64,000 nucleotides of DNA from Luteibacter jiangsuensis. GTDB lineage: Bacteria > Pseudomonadota > Gammaproteobacteria > Xanthomonadales > Rhodanobacteraceae. Below are positions 36,901 to 45,574 of the stretch, piece by piece (position 1 is the stretch's first letter; each line of letters begins with the position of its first letter). Where the stretch lies: assembly GCF_030812295.1 (NCBI RefSeq), contig NZ_JAUSSK010000004.1:186001-250000 (forward strand), written 5' to 3'. The notes under the pieces were generated by a model. That model did not search any database, was not told where the DNA came from, and saw only the letters and a program-made list of their open reading frames with translations. A program made the position numbers and the translations under genes.

Positions 36901-38112
36901 ATGTTGCCGCCACTGAAGCTCGTCAAGCACGGTCTGCGCCGAACCACGGAGACGTTGGCGGCCGAACTCGCCCTCGCCCAACCCGGCACCGCGATGCCCG
37001 ACTGGACCGACCTCGAATGGCGGCTCGCGTCGGCCGCCGCTGTCGCCCACGGCGTTTCGCCGCTGCTTTGCCGTTTCTCCACCTGGCAACGGCCTTCGTG
37101 GCGGCGCTTCCTCGTCGACCAGCGCCAGCATGTCATCCAGCGCCACGAGCGGATCGCCACCCTGTTGCGCCGTATCGACGCGGAAGCCCGTGACGCCGGC
37201 TTGCCGATGATCGCCCTGAAGGGTGCCGCGTTGCATGCGCTGGGCTTGTACGCCCCAGGCGATCGGCCGATGGCGGACGTGGATCTCCTCGTGGACGAGG
37301 CCGATGCGGACGCTACGGCCGGCATGCTCGTCGCCATCGGTTACGAGGAATCGTTCGCGCAGTGGAAGCACCGCGTGTTCAAGCCGTCGGCGGGCGATGC
37401 GGTCGCGGGGCTTGGCGAGCATCGCGACACGCCGATCAACATCGAACTGCATACGCGCATCCACGAACGGCTGCCGCTCGACACGGTGGACATCACGTCC
37501 AGTGTCCGTCCGCACGATGCTCGTCCCGGCATCCAACCCTATCCGTCACCCGGCGCGTTGATGGGCCATTTGTTGCTGCACGCCGCGGGCAACATGTGTG
37601 GGCGCAGCCTGCGCCTGCTTCACCTCAACGACATCGCGCTGCTCGCCACGCGCATGCGGCCGGACGACTGGGAGGTGCTTTGGTCCGGCGAGCGTCCCTG
37701 GTGGGCACTGCCACCACTCGAACTCGTCGCGCGCTATTACCGCGACGCCGTGCCCAGGACCGTGCTCAAGCGGCTCCGTCGCGATGGCCCGCTCGTGCTG
37801 CGCATGGTTGCGCGCCGGCAGACACTGACCCACGTCTCCTGCTCCAACCTATGGCTGCACGCCCTTCCCGGTGTCGAATGGTCGCGTTCGATAAACGAAG
37901 CGGCCCGGTGCCTGAAGAACCGGCTCCGGCCCACCGAGGAAAGCGTGAAGGAGCGTGCAGACATGATCCGGACCCAGGTCTGGCTCCAGGATCAGAGCTG
38001 GGTGAGCCTCGGCCATCGGCGCCGCCTCCTGGCCTGGCTCACCCGCCCGATACCGCGCATGGACACGATGTACGTGGTGCGCAAGGCGCTGGATGCCGTC
38101 GTGGCGGGTTGA
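36901..38112 (+). CDS. Nucleotidyltransferase family protein (PF14907-like)
   Basis: 403-aa protein of the NTP_transf_5 type. The core LPMIALKGAALHALGLY ... RPMADVDLLVD (about 100-130) carries the DxD metal-binding aspartates of the nucleotidyltransferase fold, and INIELHTRIHERLP supplies the third acidic position. These proteins accompany HprK-related kinases in glycan and lasso-peptide loci, where NMP transfer is suspected but seldom shown. It forms a two-gene operon with the radical SAM gene, and ends facing the glycan operon with a shared hairpin. Confidence 0.8.
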   Translation: MLPPLKLVKHGLRRTTETLAAELALAQPGTAMPDWTDLEWRLASAAAVAHGVSPLLCRFSTWQRPSWRRFLVDQRQHVIQRHERIATLLRRIDAEARDAGLPMIALKGAALHALGLYAPGDRPMADVDLLVDEADADATAGMLVAIGYEESFAQWKHRVFKPSAGDAVAGLGEHRDTPINIELHTRIHERLPLDTVDITSSVRPHDARPGIQPYPSPGALMGHLLLHAAGNMCGRSLRLLHLNDIALLATRMRPDDWEVLWSGERPWWALPPLELVARYYRDAVPRTVLKRLRRDGPLVLRMVARRQTLTHVSCSNLWLHALPGVEWSRSINEAARCLKNRLRPTEESVKERADMIRTQVWLQDQSWVSLGHRRRLLAWLTRPIPRMDTMYVVRKALDAVVAG

Positions 38113-38122
38113 AGCATCGACG

Positions 38123-38156
38123 GGCCGCCGCTTCCGCCTTCATGGAAGCGACGGCC
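38123..38156. terminator. Bidirectional hairpin between convergent operons
   Basis: GGCCGCCGCTTCC (38123-38135) pairs with GGAAGCGACGGCC (38144-38156), 12 of 13 bp matching, around an 8-base loop. It overlaps the last codons of the minus-strand glycosyltransferase and follows the nucleotidyltransferase stop by 11 bp. No U-tract on either side, so termination efficiency is uncertain. Confidence 0.5.
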
Positions 38157-39246
38157 GTGACGTGCGGTACATGTCCTCGAAGATCACCGCCGTGTGGTCG
38201 GCGTCTTCCGCCAGCGCGCGGCGCTGCGCTTCGCCCGCGAGTCGCATGCGCAGGGCATCGTCGTCCAGCACGCGAGCCATCGCGTCGGCAAGCGCGTTCG
38301 CATCGCCCACCGGCACCGCCAATGCCGCTACGTTGGCCCATTCGGCGATGTGGCCCACGGCCGTACCCACCGTCGGCACGCCCGCCACGGCGGCTTCCAG
38401 AAGGACCAAAGGTCCCGCCTCGTGCAACGACGACATCACCAGCAGGTCGGACGAAGCCACCAGCGGCCGCAACTCCGCCTGCGTGCGAAACCCGAGGAAG
38501 GTGACCCGCCGCTCGATGCCCAGGCAACGCGCGAGTTCCTGCATTTCACCGCCGAGCGTATCCACGCCGACGATGCGCATGTCGAAGTCGACGCCCGCGT
38601 TGGCCAGGATCGCCAATGCACGCAGCAAGGTCGCCTGGTCCTTCACGCGGTTGAGGCTGGCTACATGGATCAGTTTCGGCAGCCGATCGCCGCGCGGCCG
38701 TGGCGGGAGCGGCGTCCAAGCGTCCACATCGACACCCAGGGGCACCCGTGTGGCCGGGACGCCCAACGCGTGCAACGCATCGACGATCGGCATGCTCGCG
38801 GCGGTCACCGCCTTCGCCATGCGCAGGGTCACCGCCTCGCGCAGCCGGCCCCGCCACTTTCGCCTTCCGCCGTAGCCGATAGCATGCAGGGCGACCAGCT
38901 CGCCCCCAGCGATATGCACGAAAACGGGAAGCCGCAGCGATGTCGCCGCCACCACGCCGATCAGGCCACAGTGCCCGGAGAAGATCGACTGGACGACGTC
39001 GAAAGGCGCACGCCGATGTTCGGCGCGAATCGCCGCGATGCCACGCCATACGGTGCGGCCTTCGCCTATGTTGTGGATCGTCGCGCCGCGCAATGACCAG
39101 GTTCCGGCTTCCGACTCCTGGTGCAGCACGAACACGTGCACCTGGTGCGCTCTCGCGAGGCGTTCGATCAGGGCGAGGAACACGGGGATCACCCGCTGTT
39201 CGCCTCCCCGGTCCACACCGCCGGGAAGCACCAGTGCGATCTTCAT
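38140..39246 (-). CDS. Glycosyltransferase, GT4-like
   Basis: 368-aa GT-B fold retaining glycosyltransferase. N-terminal IALVLPGGVDRGGEQRVIP, then the donor half with LIHVASLNRVKDQATLLRAL and the E-x7-E motif region SSLHEAGPLVLLEAAVAGVPTV that binds the nucleotide sugar. Cytoplasmic, probably adding a sugar to an undecaprenyl-linked repeat unit. Last gene of the 12-gene operon; its ATG (39246) overlaps the previous stop by 4 bp. The open frame to 39702 lies inside the neighbouring gene. Confidence 0.88.
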   Translation of the reverse strand: MKIALVLPGGVDRGGEQRVIPVFLALIERLARAHQVHVFVLHQESEAGTWSLRGATIHNIGEGRTVWRGIAAIRAEHRRAPFDVVQSIFSGHCGLIGVVAATSLRLPVFVHIAGGELVALHAIGYGGRRKWRGRLREAVTLRMAKAVTAASMPIVDALHALGVPATRVPLGVDVDAWTPLPPRPRGDRLPKLIHVASLNRVKDQATLLRALAILANAGVDFDMRIVGVDTLGGEMQELARCLGIERRVTFLGFRTQAELRPLVASSDLLVMSSLHEAGPLVLLEAAVAGVPTVGTAVGHIAEWANVAALAVPVGDANALADAMARVLDDDALRMRLAGEAQRRALAEDADHTAVIFEDMYRTSRPSLP

Positions 39247-40376
39247 GCGGCCTTCCTTCCGTCCACCAGTTGGCGGTACGCCTCGGCCCACTGACGGCCC
39301 AGCGCGGCGAACGACAAGGACGCGTCGAAATGGTCGCGCACCTCGTCCCGCGCGATGCCCGATGCCGCGACGTCCGATGCCGCCGCGACGAGAGCCCCGG
39401 CCAGCGCCGTCGCGTCGCCACGCGACCACAGCTTGCCGATGCGCCCGGCGCCCGTGATCGCGCGGAACGACGGAATGTCCGTCACCACCGGACGGAGACC
39501 GCAGGCCATCGCCTCCAACAAGGCGTAGCCCGATCCTTCGGCGAGGCTCGCCGAGACGAAGAAGTCGGCCGCGTGCATGAGGCGCTCGATGTCGGCATGA
39601 GGTACGGCTCCCAGCAAGTGGACGCGTCCAGCGAGACGCGCATCGCCATCGATTCTGCGGCGCACACAGGGCAACAACGGCGCCGTGCCATACGCGCACC
39701 ATAGTTGCAGGCCAGGCAACCGCTCGCTGGCCTTGGCGATGCCGTCGAGCATCGTCAACGGATCCTTTCCCGCGGTCAGGTGTCCGACGGAGAGCACGCA
39801 GGGGTCGCCGCGCAAACCGGTGGCCGCACGCGCGGCATCACGATCGCCCGGCATGAAGCGGCTGCTGCTTTCGGGAATCGCGATCAACCGCGTATGCCTG
39901 CCGAACAAACGCCGCCGCGTGAACGGTTCGGCCTGTTCGAGCGCGGTGAAGACGATGCCCGCCGCCGCGCCATACCATCGCCGCCAGGGCATGTGCCGCC
40001 ATCGCGACGGCAGGCCATTCGCGTGATCCTGCAGGACCACCGGCACGCCGGGAAGACATCGCGTCAGCACCGCGGCGTGTCGCGCGAAAGCAAGGCCGTG
40101 CACGTGCACGACATCCGCGCCGGCCTCGCCGGCGAGACGCGCCGCGCATCTGCCCAGGTCGCCGGCGCCGCGCATGTCGCGGCTATCGATGAAGTGGTAG
40201 TCGATGCCGCGACGCACCACGTGCTGGCTGAAACCCGCCATCTGGACCGCGGTCACCCGCGTGCCCCCGCTGGCGATAGCTTCGGAGATATCGGCCAGCG
40301 AAGGCCATAGATCGAAGATCGCGTCGGCGTCGAGTTCCGCGGGCGCGGCGACGAAGTTGATCAATACGGCGCGCAT
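39243..40376 (-). CDS. Glycosyltransferase, GT4-like
   Basis: 377-aa GT-B glycosyltransferase. DVVHVHGLAFARHAAVL and VVLQDHANG mark the acceptor half; CVLSVGHLTAGKDPLTML and SASLAEGSGYALLEAMACGLRPVV the donor-binding half with its glutamates. Sugar and linkage cannot be read. It sits between the second radical SAM gene (13 bp upstream) and the other GT4 (4-bp overlap), all one transcript. Confidence 0.88.
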   Translation of the reverse strand: MRAVLINFVAAPAELDADAIFDLWPSLADISEAIASGGTRVTAVQMAGFSQHVVRRGIDYHFIDSRDMRGAGDLGRCAARLAGEAGADVVHVHGLAFARHAAVLTRCLPGVPVVLQDHANGLPSRWRHMPWRRWYGAAAGIVFTALEQAEPFTRRRLFGRHTRLIAIPESSSRFMPGDRDAARAATGLRGDPCVLSVGHLTAGKDPLTMLDGIAKASERLPGLQLWCAYGTAPLLPCVRRRIDGDARLAGRVHLLGAVPHADIERLMHAADFFVSASLAEGSGYALLEAMACGLRPVVTDIPSFRAITGAGRIGKLWSRGDATALAGALVAAASDVAASGIARDEVRDHFDASLSFAALGRQWAEAYRQLVDGRKAA

Positions 40377-40389
40377 GCGATCCGCCTGC

Positions 40390-41901
40390 TCAGAGGCCGG
40401 ATACCTGCGGCAGGCGCAGCCGCACCAGCCGGTTGGCGAGATTCAGTTCCCACGGCTTGTCGTATTTCCGCCCGCGATAGCGCCATGACGCCATCGCACT
40501 CAGGCCGCGCTTTGCCCAGGGCGGCGAGCGCAGGTCCTGCACCGTGGGGAAGCGGCAGCGCAGCACCGTGACGAAGTCCTGGATATACCGGCGCAGGTCG
40601 TCCGACAGCCACGGCGCGTCCGCGTGGCAGGCATAGTCGACCCACCGCTTCTGCGTCCATTCCTCCGGCGTCGCCGGAAAGATCACCGGCTCGCCATCCA
40701 GGTCGAGCAGGGGCGCGGAAGCGCGCTTGCCACGATCCTTCTCGTGCTTGCTGCCTTCCGGCAGCGGCGTGTAGATGTAGACGATGATTTCCGATTGCGG
40801 ATTGATCTTCTTCAGTTCGCGGATGAACTCGAAGGTGTGCAAGGTCTCTTCCTCGGTGTTCTGCGGCGGGGCGACCATGAACGAGAGTTCGGGAATCACG
40901 CCATGGCGGCGGCACAGTTCCGCAACCTCCAGGGTCTGGTCGGGCCGCGTGCCCTTGCGGATTTCCTTCAGCATCGCGCCACTGGGGGACTCCGCGCCGA
41001 TATAGGCCATGCGCAGCCGGCTCTTGCGCACCAGCTTCCACGAGCTTTCCGAGAGGTTGAGCAAGGCGTCGGAACGCGCGTAGCACCACCAGGGAAGCTC
41101 CAGCTTCGCCATCACTTCCAGCAGCGGCACCATGTCCTCTTCGCGATCGAAGAAGTTGTGGTCGAAGAACTGGATCGAATCGGCGCCGAGCCCGTGCTTG
41201 AGATAGCTCAGGTCGCGCTCCAGGCGGACCGCGGCGGGCAAGGCCGTCGTGCCGCCGAACATCGCGGCCACGCCACAGAACGTGCAGCGGAAACGGCAAC
41301 CGATCGCGGCCTGATGTGCGGCCGTGCGCCGGCCGAGGAAGGTGGGCGCCAGGTAACGGCGCGGATCGCCCAGCTTGCCGTACGGCAACACGATGCCGCT
41401 GTCGCCGAGCGAGAAGCGGCGGCCGGGGTTGTGCACGACATCGCCGTCGTGCTTCCAGGACAGCCCGCCGATGCGCGAAACATCGCGGTCGGGCCGGCCG
41501 AGCGCGGCCATCAGTTCGGGCAGGCTTTCCTCGCCTTGCCCGCGAATGGCGTAATCCACGTAGGGCGCGGAAAGCGCGGTATCGGTGTAAAGGGTGGGGA
41601 AATAGCCGCCCCACACGATGGGCATGTGGGGGAAGCGCTCGCGGATCGCCTTCGACACGGCGATGGACGGTGCCATCTGTGGGCCACCCATGACACTGAT
41701 GCCGACGGCATCGAAGCGTTCTGTTTCGATCGCGCGCAAGGTCGCGCCGACGACGTCGCGGTCGATGTTGCCATCCACGATCCGGCTCGTGCCCGTGCGG
41801 TCCAGTGCCGCGGCCAGGTGAAGCAGTGAGAGAGGAAAACGGGCGCTACCGCGCGAGGTGATCGTCGGGTTGACCAGCAGGGTGTTCGGGGCGTGGGTCA
41901 T
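40390..41901 (-). CDS. B12-binding-type radical SAM protein
   Basis: 503-aa class B radical SAM enzyme, distinct from the one at 35421. An N-terminal Rossmann cobalamin-type domain (VGISVMGGPQMAPSIAVSKA, IVWGGYFPTLY) lacks the DxHxxG histidine. The cluster-binding motif is IGCRFRCTFC near residue 200, then SIQFFDHNFFD, CYARSDALLNL and AYIGAESPSGAML. The C-terminal 130 residues form an extra domain. Probably tailors a lipid, sugar or peptide of this locus (inference). ATG 41901 opens the Rossmann domain; 19 bp after the methyltransferase. Confidence 0.86.
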   Translation of the reverse strand: MTHAPNTLLVNPTITSRGSARFPLSLLHLAAALDRTGTSRIVDGNIDRDVVGATLRAIETERFDAVGISVMGGPQMAPSIAVSKAIRERFPHMPIVWGGYFPTLYTDTALSAPYVDYAIRGQGEESLPELMAALGRPDRDVSRIGGLSWKHDGDVVHNPGRRFSLGDSGIVLPYGKLGDPRRYLAPTFLGRRTAAHQAAIGCRFRCTFCGVAAMFGGTTALPAAVRLERDLSYLKHGLGADSIQFFDHNFFDREEDMVPLLEVMAKLELPWWCYARSDALLNLSESSWKLVRKSRLRMAYIGAESPSGAMLKEIRKGTRPDQTLEVAELCRRHGVIPELSFMVAPPQNTEEETLHTFEFIRELKKINPQSEIIVYIYTPLPEGSKHEKDRGKRASAPLLDLDGEPVIFPATPEEWTQKRWVDYACHADAPWLSDDLRRYIQDFVTVLRCRFPTVQDLRSPPWAKRGLSAMASWRYRGRKYDKPWELNLANRLVRLRLPQVSGL

Positions 41902-41920
41902 GGAGGCGGGTCGCAAGGAT

Positions 41921-42619
41921 TCAGGAGGGGCGGCGCAGCTGGAATACCAGCGCGACGGGCACGTCGAGGGCCACGCGGTCGAAGTGCGCGCCCCCGGGGA
42001 TGTCCGTGGTATCGAGCATGGGCTCGAGCACATGCTCGATGAGCAGGCCGAGGCGCGAGCAGGCCGCGTGCCAATGGCTGTAGAGGTGCGGGGTATGGCG
42101 CGCCGCATAGCGCTGTCCACCGTATTTGAAGTCGCGCAGCCAGCCCAGCGCGTGGCCGGTGGGATGCACGTCGCTGCAGAGGATCAGGCCTCCGGGACGG
42201 GTCACCCGGCGCAGTTCCGCAAGCGCCGGCTCAAGCCGCCGGAGGTGCCCGATCACCAGGCCACATAGCGTGATGTCGGCCTCGCCCGGAGGCAGCGGCA
42301 ACGACTCCAGATCGCCCTGCCCCAGTTCGATACGGGTGCACGTGGCGGTGTCGGCGAGCGCGGCGGCGGCACGCTCCAGCATCTCCGGCGACAGGTCGAT
42401 CCCGCGCACGCGGGCCGCGCCGCGTTCGACCGCATGGCGCACGTAGCGGCCGCTGCCGCAGCCCGCATCGACCACCGATTGGCCGTGCAGGTCGCTTGGC
42501 AACAAGCCAAGCATCGCGCGCTCCTCGGCAAGCATCACCGGATTGTGCGCGTAGGCAGGGTAACTGTCGGCCCAGAGTGCGTACGCGGCGGCGGGTTCGA
42601 GGATGGGAGTGGTTTTCAT
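41921..42619 (-). CDS. Class I SAM-dependent methyltransferase
   Basis: 232-aa Rossmann-fold methyltransferase. SAM-binding motif I is VVDAGCGSGRYVRHA near residue 51, followed by GIDLSPEMLERA, the GDLESLPLPPGEAD acidic loop and LRRVTRPGGLILCSD. The C-terminal part (HTPHLYSHWHAACSRLGL) resembles O-methyltransferases of UbiE/Bud23 type, but the target is unknown. It overlaps the amidohydrolase stop by 4 bp in the glycan operon. Confidence 0.85.
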   Translation of the reverse strand: MKTTPILEPAAAYALWADSYPAYAHNPVMLAEERAMLGLLPSDLHGQSVVDAGCGSGRYVRHAVERGAARVRGIDLSPEMLERAAAALADTATCTRIELGQGDLESLPLPPGEADITLCGLVIGHLRRLEPALAELRRVTRPGGLILCSDVHPTGHALGWLRDFKYGGQRYAARHTPHLYSHWHAACSRLGLLIEHVLEPMLDTTDIPGGAHFDRVALDVPVALVFQLRRPS

Positions 42620-43821
42620 CGGGAGGCCCCTGCCTGCCGCCGCTCGTGCGCCGCCGGTGTCGTCGCTTCCAACCCCGGTTCGAGCGCGAGCACGCAAGCA
42701 TCGGCGAGTTCACGGGCGAGCAACTTCGCCTTCCCATCGAGCGTCACCGCCACGGTCTCGATGCCTGCGGCGGCGAACCAGTCGGCGAAGTCGAGGTCGG
42801 CAAGGCGGGGCAACCCATCGCGTATCACGGCGCGGAGTACGGCGCGGCTTTGGCCGACAAGGCTATTCACCTCGTCACCGCCACGATCCGCGACGATCAC
42901 CACGTCGCCCTTGCATCCGGGTTCGAGTCCGCCGCGACCGGCGAGGCGAAGGACACGCGCGGCATCGATGGTCGCCAACGCGAGTAACGCACGGCTGTCC
43001 AGCTCGCCTCGCCGAACCTCCTCCCGCCATTCCTCGAGCAAGTCGCGCGCGCCGCTGAGGCGCGAGTCGCTACCGATCGCGAGGCGACCCTCCGCGTGCA
43101 ACCGCCGGGGATCGAGGGAACGGCCAAGCAGGCGCCGGTTGCTACCCGGGCACCACACCACGGCCGCGCCCACGGCGATCACCCGGTCGATGTCCCGTTC
43201 TCCCAGGCCCACGCCGTGCACCAGGACACTGTTCGCGGCCAGGCAGCCGAGCCGGTCCAGCCGCGTGAGTTCGGCGGCGGCCACCGCATCGGTGCCCTCG
43301 GCGAGATGGATGATCCACGGGCGGGACGATGGCGTGGCGGCGAAACTCGCCTGCACGGGTGGCCCGTAGGCCGGTCCGTCCAGCGTGTAGCTCCAACCGT
43401 AATCGCGCAGCAGCGCCACGGGAAAATCCGGCGCGTCGAGCGCGGGATGCCACGGATCGTGGTGTGCGACGCAGGTGACACCGGCGAGCAGGTTCTTGAG
43501 CGCGCCATGGCGCAGCCGCCGCGCCTTGGGTATGGCCAGGGCGGCGACCACCGACGGATCGGTGAAATGCTGCTGGAACGCTTCGATCCACGCGTAGCTG
43601 TTCGGGAACGGTGCGCGGGCGGGAAGCGGAGGCACGCCGTTCACCTGCAGATGGTCATGGGCGTTGATCAAGCCGGGAAAGACCAGGTGATCGCGCAGGT
43701 CCACCGGGAACGCGGCCTTGCCGGCACGCGATACGATGCGGCCACCGGCCAGGTGCACGGGCTTGCGCACGGCGCCGGTCGTGGTGACCAGGCTGGCACC
43801 GGAAAGCGTGGCGTCCAACAC
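42616..43821 (-). CDS. Amidohydrolase-superfamily protein
   Basis: 401-aa metal-dependent hydrolase of the chlorohydrolase/deaminase type. The metal ligands are intact: H-x-H in LINAHDHL, H in IIHLAEG, H in VLVHGVG and D in LAIGSDS. Members usually deaminate purine or pyrimidine rings or cleave amide bonds, so its place in a glycan operon is unexpected. The GTG start at 43821 abuts the stop of the upstream methyltransferase directly. Substrate cannot be inferred; a deaminated sugar nucleotide or modified base is conceivable. Confidence 0.82.
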   Translation of the reverse strand: MLDATLSGASLVTTTGAVRKPVHLAGGRIVSRAGKAAFPVDLRDHLVFPGLINAHDHLQVNGVPPLPARAPFPNSYAWIEAFQQHFTDPSVVAALAIPKARRLRHGALKNLLAGVTCVAHHDPWHPALDAPDFPVALLRDYGWSYTLDGPAYGPPVQASFAATPSSRPWIIHLAEGTDAVAAAELTRLDRLGCLAANSVLVHGVGLGERDIDRVIAVGAAVVWCPGSNRRLLGRSLDPRRLHAEGRLAIGSDSRLSGARDLLEEWREEVRRGELDSRALLALATIDAARVLRLAGRGGLEPGCKGDVVIVADRGGDEVNSLVGQSRAVLRAVIRDGLPRLADLDFADWFAAAGIETVAVTLDGKAKLLARELADACVLALEPGLEATTPAAHERRQAGASR

Positions 43822-44670
43822 TCAGCGCCGGTGCATGACGATCAGGAAGTGATCGCCCATGTCGCGCAGCCATCGCAGCCCGCCAAGACGGTCGTCCATG
43901 CGGCCCAGGCGCTCATACCAAGCGGGCCGGCGGCGATAGCGGTCGACCATGTAAGGCGGTGGCAGGAACAGGCTCAAGGCACGATAGCCAGCCAGTTCGA
44001 AGTGTTGCTCGAACGCGGCATAGAACTCGCGCGGCATGTAGTAGTACGTCCAGATGGTGTGCCCGTTCATGCCCACCGACTGCGCTCCACGTGCGAAGCG
44101 TATGCCGGCCCGGCCAAAACGCCGGCGTACGGCGTAGTGGCCCACCTCCCACGGGCAGACACGGCCCATCACGGAAAACACGAGGCTGCCGCCGGGGCGC
44201 ACGAGGCGCGCGCACTCGTTCGCCACCGCACGCAGGTCGGGAGCGCAGTTCAGCGGCCCGAAGTTCGAGTAGACGCCATCGAAGCGGCCACCCAACTGAT
44301 GAAGCTGCTGCACGCCGAGATGCACGGCGCTCACTTTCGATCCCACCGCTTCCTCGGTGGCGCGCATCCGCGTGCGCTCCACCATCGCCGGCGACCAGTC
44401 GCTGGCGACCACCTCGTACCCATGTCGCGCCAGCTCGACGGCGTCCAGGCCGGTGCCGCAACCGAGGTCGAGCAGCCGCGATCCACTCGGCAACACGTCG
44501 CCGATGGTCTTCCACATCGTGCCACGCATGCGCTGGATGAGCTCGTTGTTGCCGCGCGGGCCGTCGTAATCGGCCGCGACGCTGTCGAACGCCTTTTGCG
44601 TGTCCCGCAGTTGCGCCTCGCCGAGGCCTCCCGGGGACGGCAATCGTTCCATCCGTGCGTGGCCAGTCAT
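43822..44670 (-). CDS. Class I SAM-dependent methyltransferase
   Basis: 282-aa Rossmann methyltransferase, longer than the one at 41921 and not closely similar. Motif I is LLDLGCGTGLDAVELA; VVASDWSPAMVE, NFGPLNCAPDL and LVRPGGSLVFSVMG follow. ATG 44670 is preferred because GGAGA lies five bases before it and an ECF-type promoter ends 31 bp upstream; the longer start at 44688 would leave almost no leader. It is the first gene after a 61-bp gap in the otherwise overlapping operon, so it can start a sub-transcript. Confidence 0.84.
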   Translation of the reverse strand: MTGHARMERLPSPGGLGEAQLRDTQKAFDSVAADYDGPRGNNELIQRMRGTMWKTIGDVLPSGSRLLDLGCGTGLDAVELARHGYEVVASDWSPAMVERTRMRATEEAVGSKVSAVHLGVQQLHQLGGRFDGVYSNFGPLNCAPDLRAVANECARLVRPGGSLVFSVMGRVCPWEVGHYAVRRRFGRAGIRFARGAQSVGMNGHTIWTYYYMPREFYAAFEQHFELAGYRALSLFLPPPYMVDRYRRRPAWYERLGRMDDRLGGLRWLRDMGDHFLIVMHRR

Positions 44671-44701
44671 GTCGATCTCCGAACCCATGGTGTGATGTCC
44701 A

Positions 44702-44729
44702 TGTGTGCCGCCTCACGGCACTTTGGTTG
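44702..44729 (-). promoter_or_regulatory. ECF-type promoter inside the glycan operon
   Basis: Minus strand: CAACCAA (44729-44723), 13 bases, GGCACACA (44709-44702). Twelve of fifteen consensus positions match and the gap is again exactly 13. It begins three bases after the wzz stop codon and would boost the distal genes from the methyltransferase to the GT4 genes. Confidence 0.55.
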
Positions 44730-44731
44730 AC

Positions 44732-45574
44732 TCAGGCCGTGCGCGCCGTGGTCGCACCACGTGCATGACGCCGGCGCAAGGCCTGACGCGCCACCGCCGC
44801 CAGCGAGGCGAGGAAGGCCGCCGCCAGCACGCCCATGCCCCAGGTCAGCAGCGCGTTCGGGAAGACCCTGCCTTCGGGGGCATCGATCGGCCAGGGCATC
44901 GACGTGGCGGAGGTGTAGTTACCCGCGAGCCGCGCGACCAGGTCACTGCGCGCCTGTTCGAGCGCGCGAACCTCGTCGTTCGCGCTGGCGAGCAGCACGC
45001 TGGCCAGCCGTGCTTCGTCACCCTTTCCGCTGTTGGCTTCGCGCGACAGCCGCTCCTGGTCCATCCTGGCCTGCTTCAGGTTGCCTTCGACCTCCATAAG
45101 ACGATCGTGCGCCAGTTCCAGGGGCCGCGCGCCGATCCGCTCGTGAATGGCCTGGAGCACCGAAACAGTCGCCGACGCCAGCTGGCTGGCGTCCCGTTCC
45201 GAATAGGCCCGCACGTGGATCTTGATCATGTTCGCGTACGGCAGTGGTTCCAGCTTGAGGCTGCGGCGATAGAGTCTGGCCTCGGGAGCGTCGACGGGAA
45301 CGCCGACGCTCTTGAGCACGTCGTTCTGGAAAGCAACGGTTTCCAGGCGCTCCAGCGTGCGTTGAAACGGTTCGATCTTGGGATCCTGCCCAGCCGGCGC
45401 GAAGCCCATCTGGCCCAGCTGTATCCATGTGGTCGCCTCCCATTGACTGCGCGATGCATGCAGGTAGGCGAAGGTGAGCATGAGTACGATGGCCGCCGTG
45501 CCGGCGAACCAGCGCCATTCGAGGACGACGATGCGCCACATGTCGATCAGGTAGATTTCGTCGGCTCGTTCCAT
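44732..45574 (-). CDS. Wzz-type polysaccharide chain-length regulator
   Basis: 280-aa inner-membrane protein with membrane segments near both ends (about 20-40, WFAGTAAIVLMLTFAYLHAS, and 245-265, ALLTWGMGVLAAAFLASLAA) around a periplasmic helical domain, the Wzz/PCP layout. The first 60 residues (IYLIDMWRIVVLEWRW, TWIQLGQMGFA) match the Wzz domain. There is no tyrosine kinase domain, so it is a PCP-1-like regulator of chain length. ATG 45574 overlaps wzy by 28 bp. Confidence 0.82.
   Translation of the reverse strand: MERADEIYLIDMWRIVVLEWRWFAGTAAIVLMLTFAYLHASRSQWEATTWIQLGQMGFAPAGQDPKIEPFQRTLERLETVAFQNDVLKSVGVPVDAPEARLYRRSLKLEPLPYANMIKIHVRAYSERDASQLASATVSVLQAIHERIGARPLELAHDRLMEVEGNLKQARMDQERLSREANSGKGDEARLASVLLASANDEVRALEQARSDLVARLAGNYTSATSMPWPIDAPEGRVFPNALLTWGMGVLAAAFLASLAAVARQALRRRHARGATTARTA

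Noticed and set aside
32491-38112. A complete lasso-peptide cluster
   Set aside because: No asparagine-synthetase-like cyclase, transglutaminase-like protease, PqqD-like protein or precursor was found nearby.
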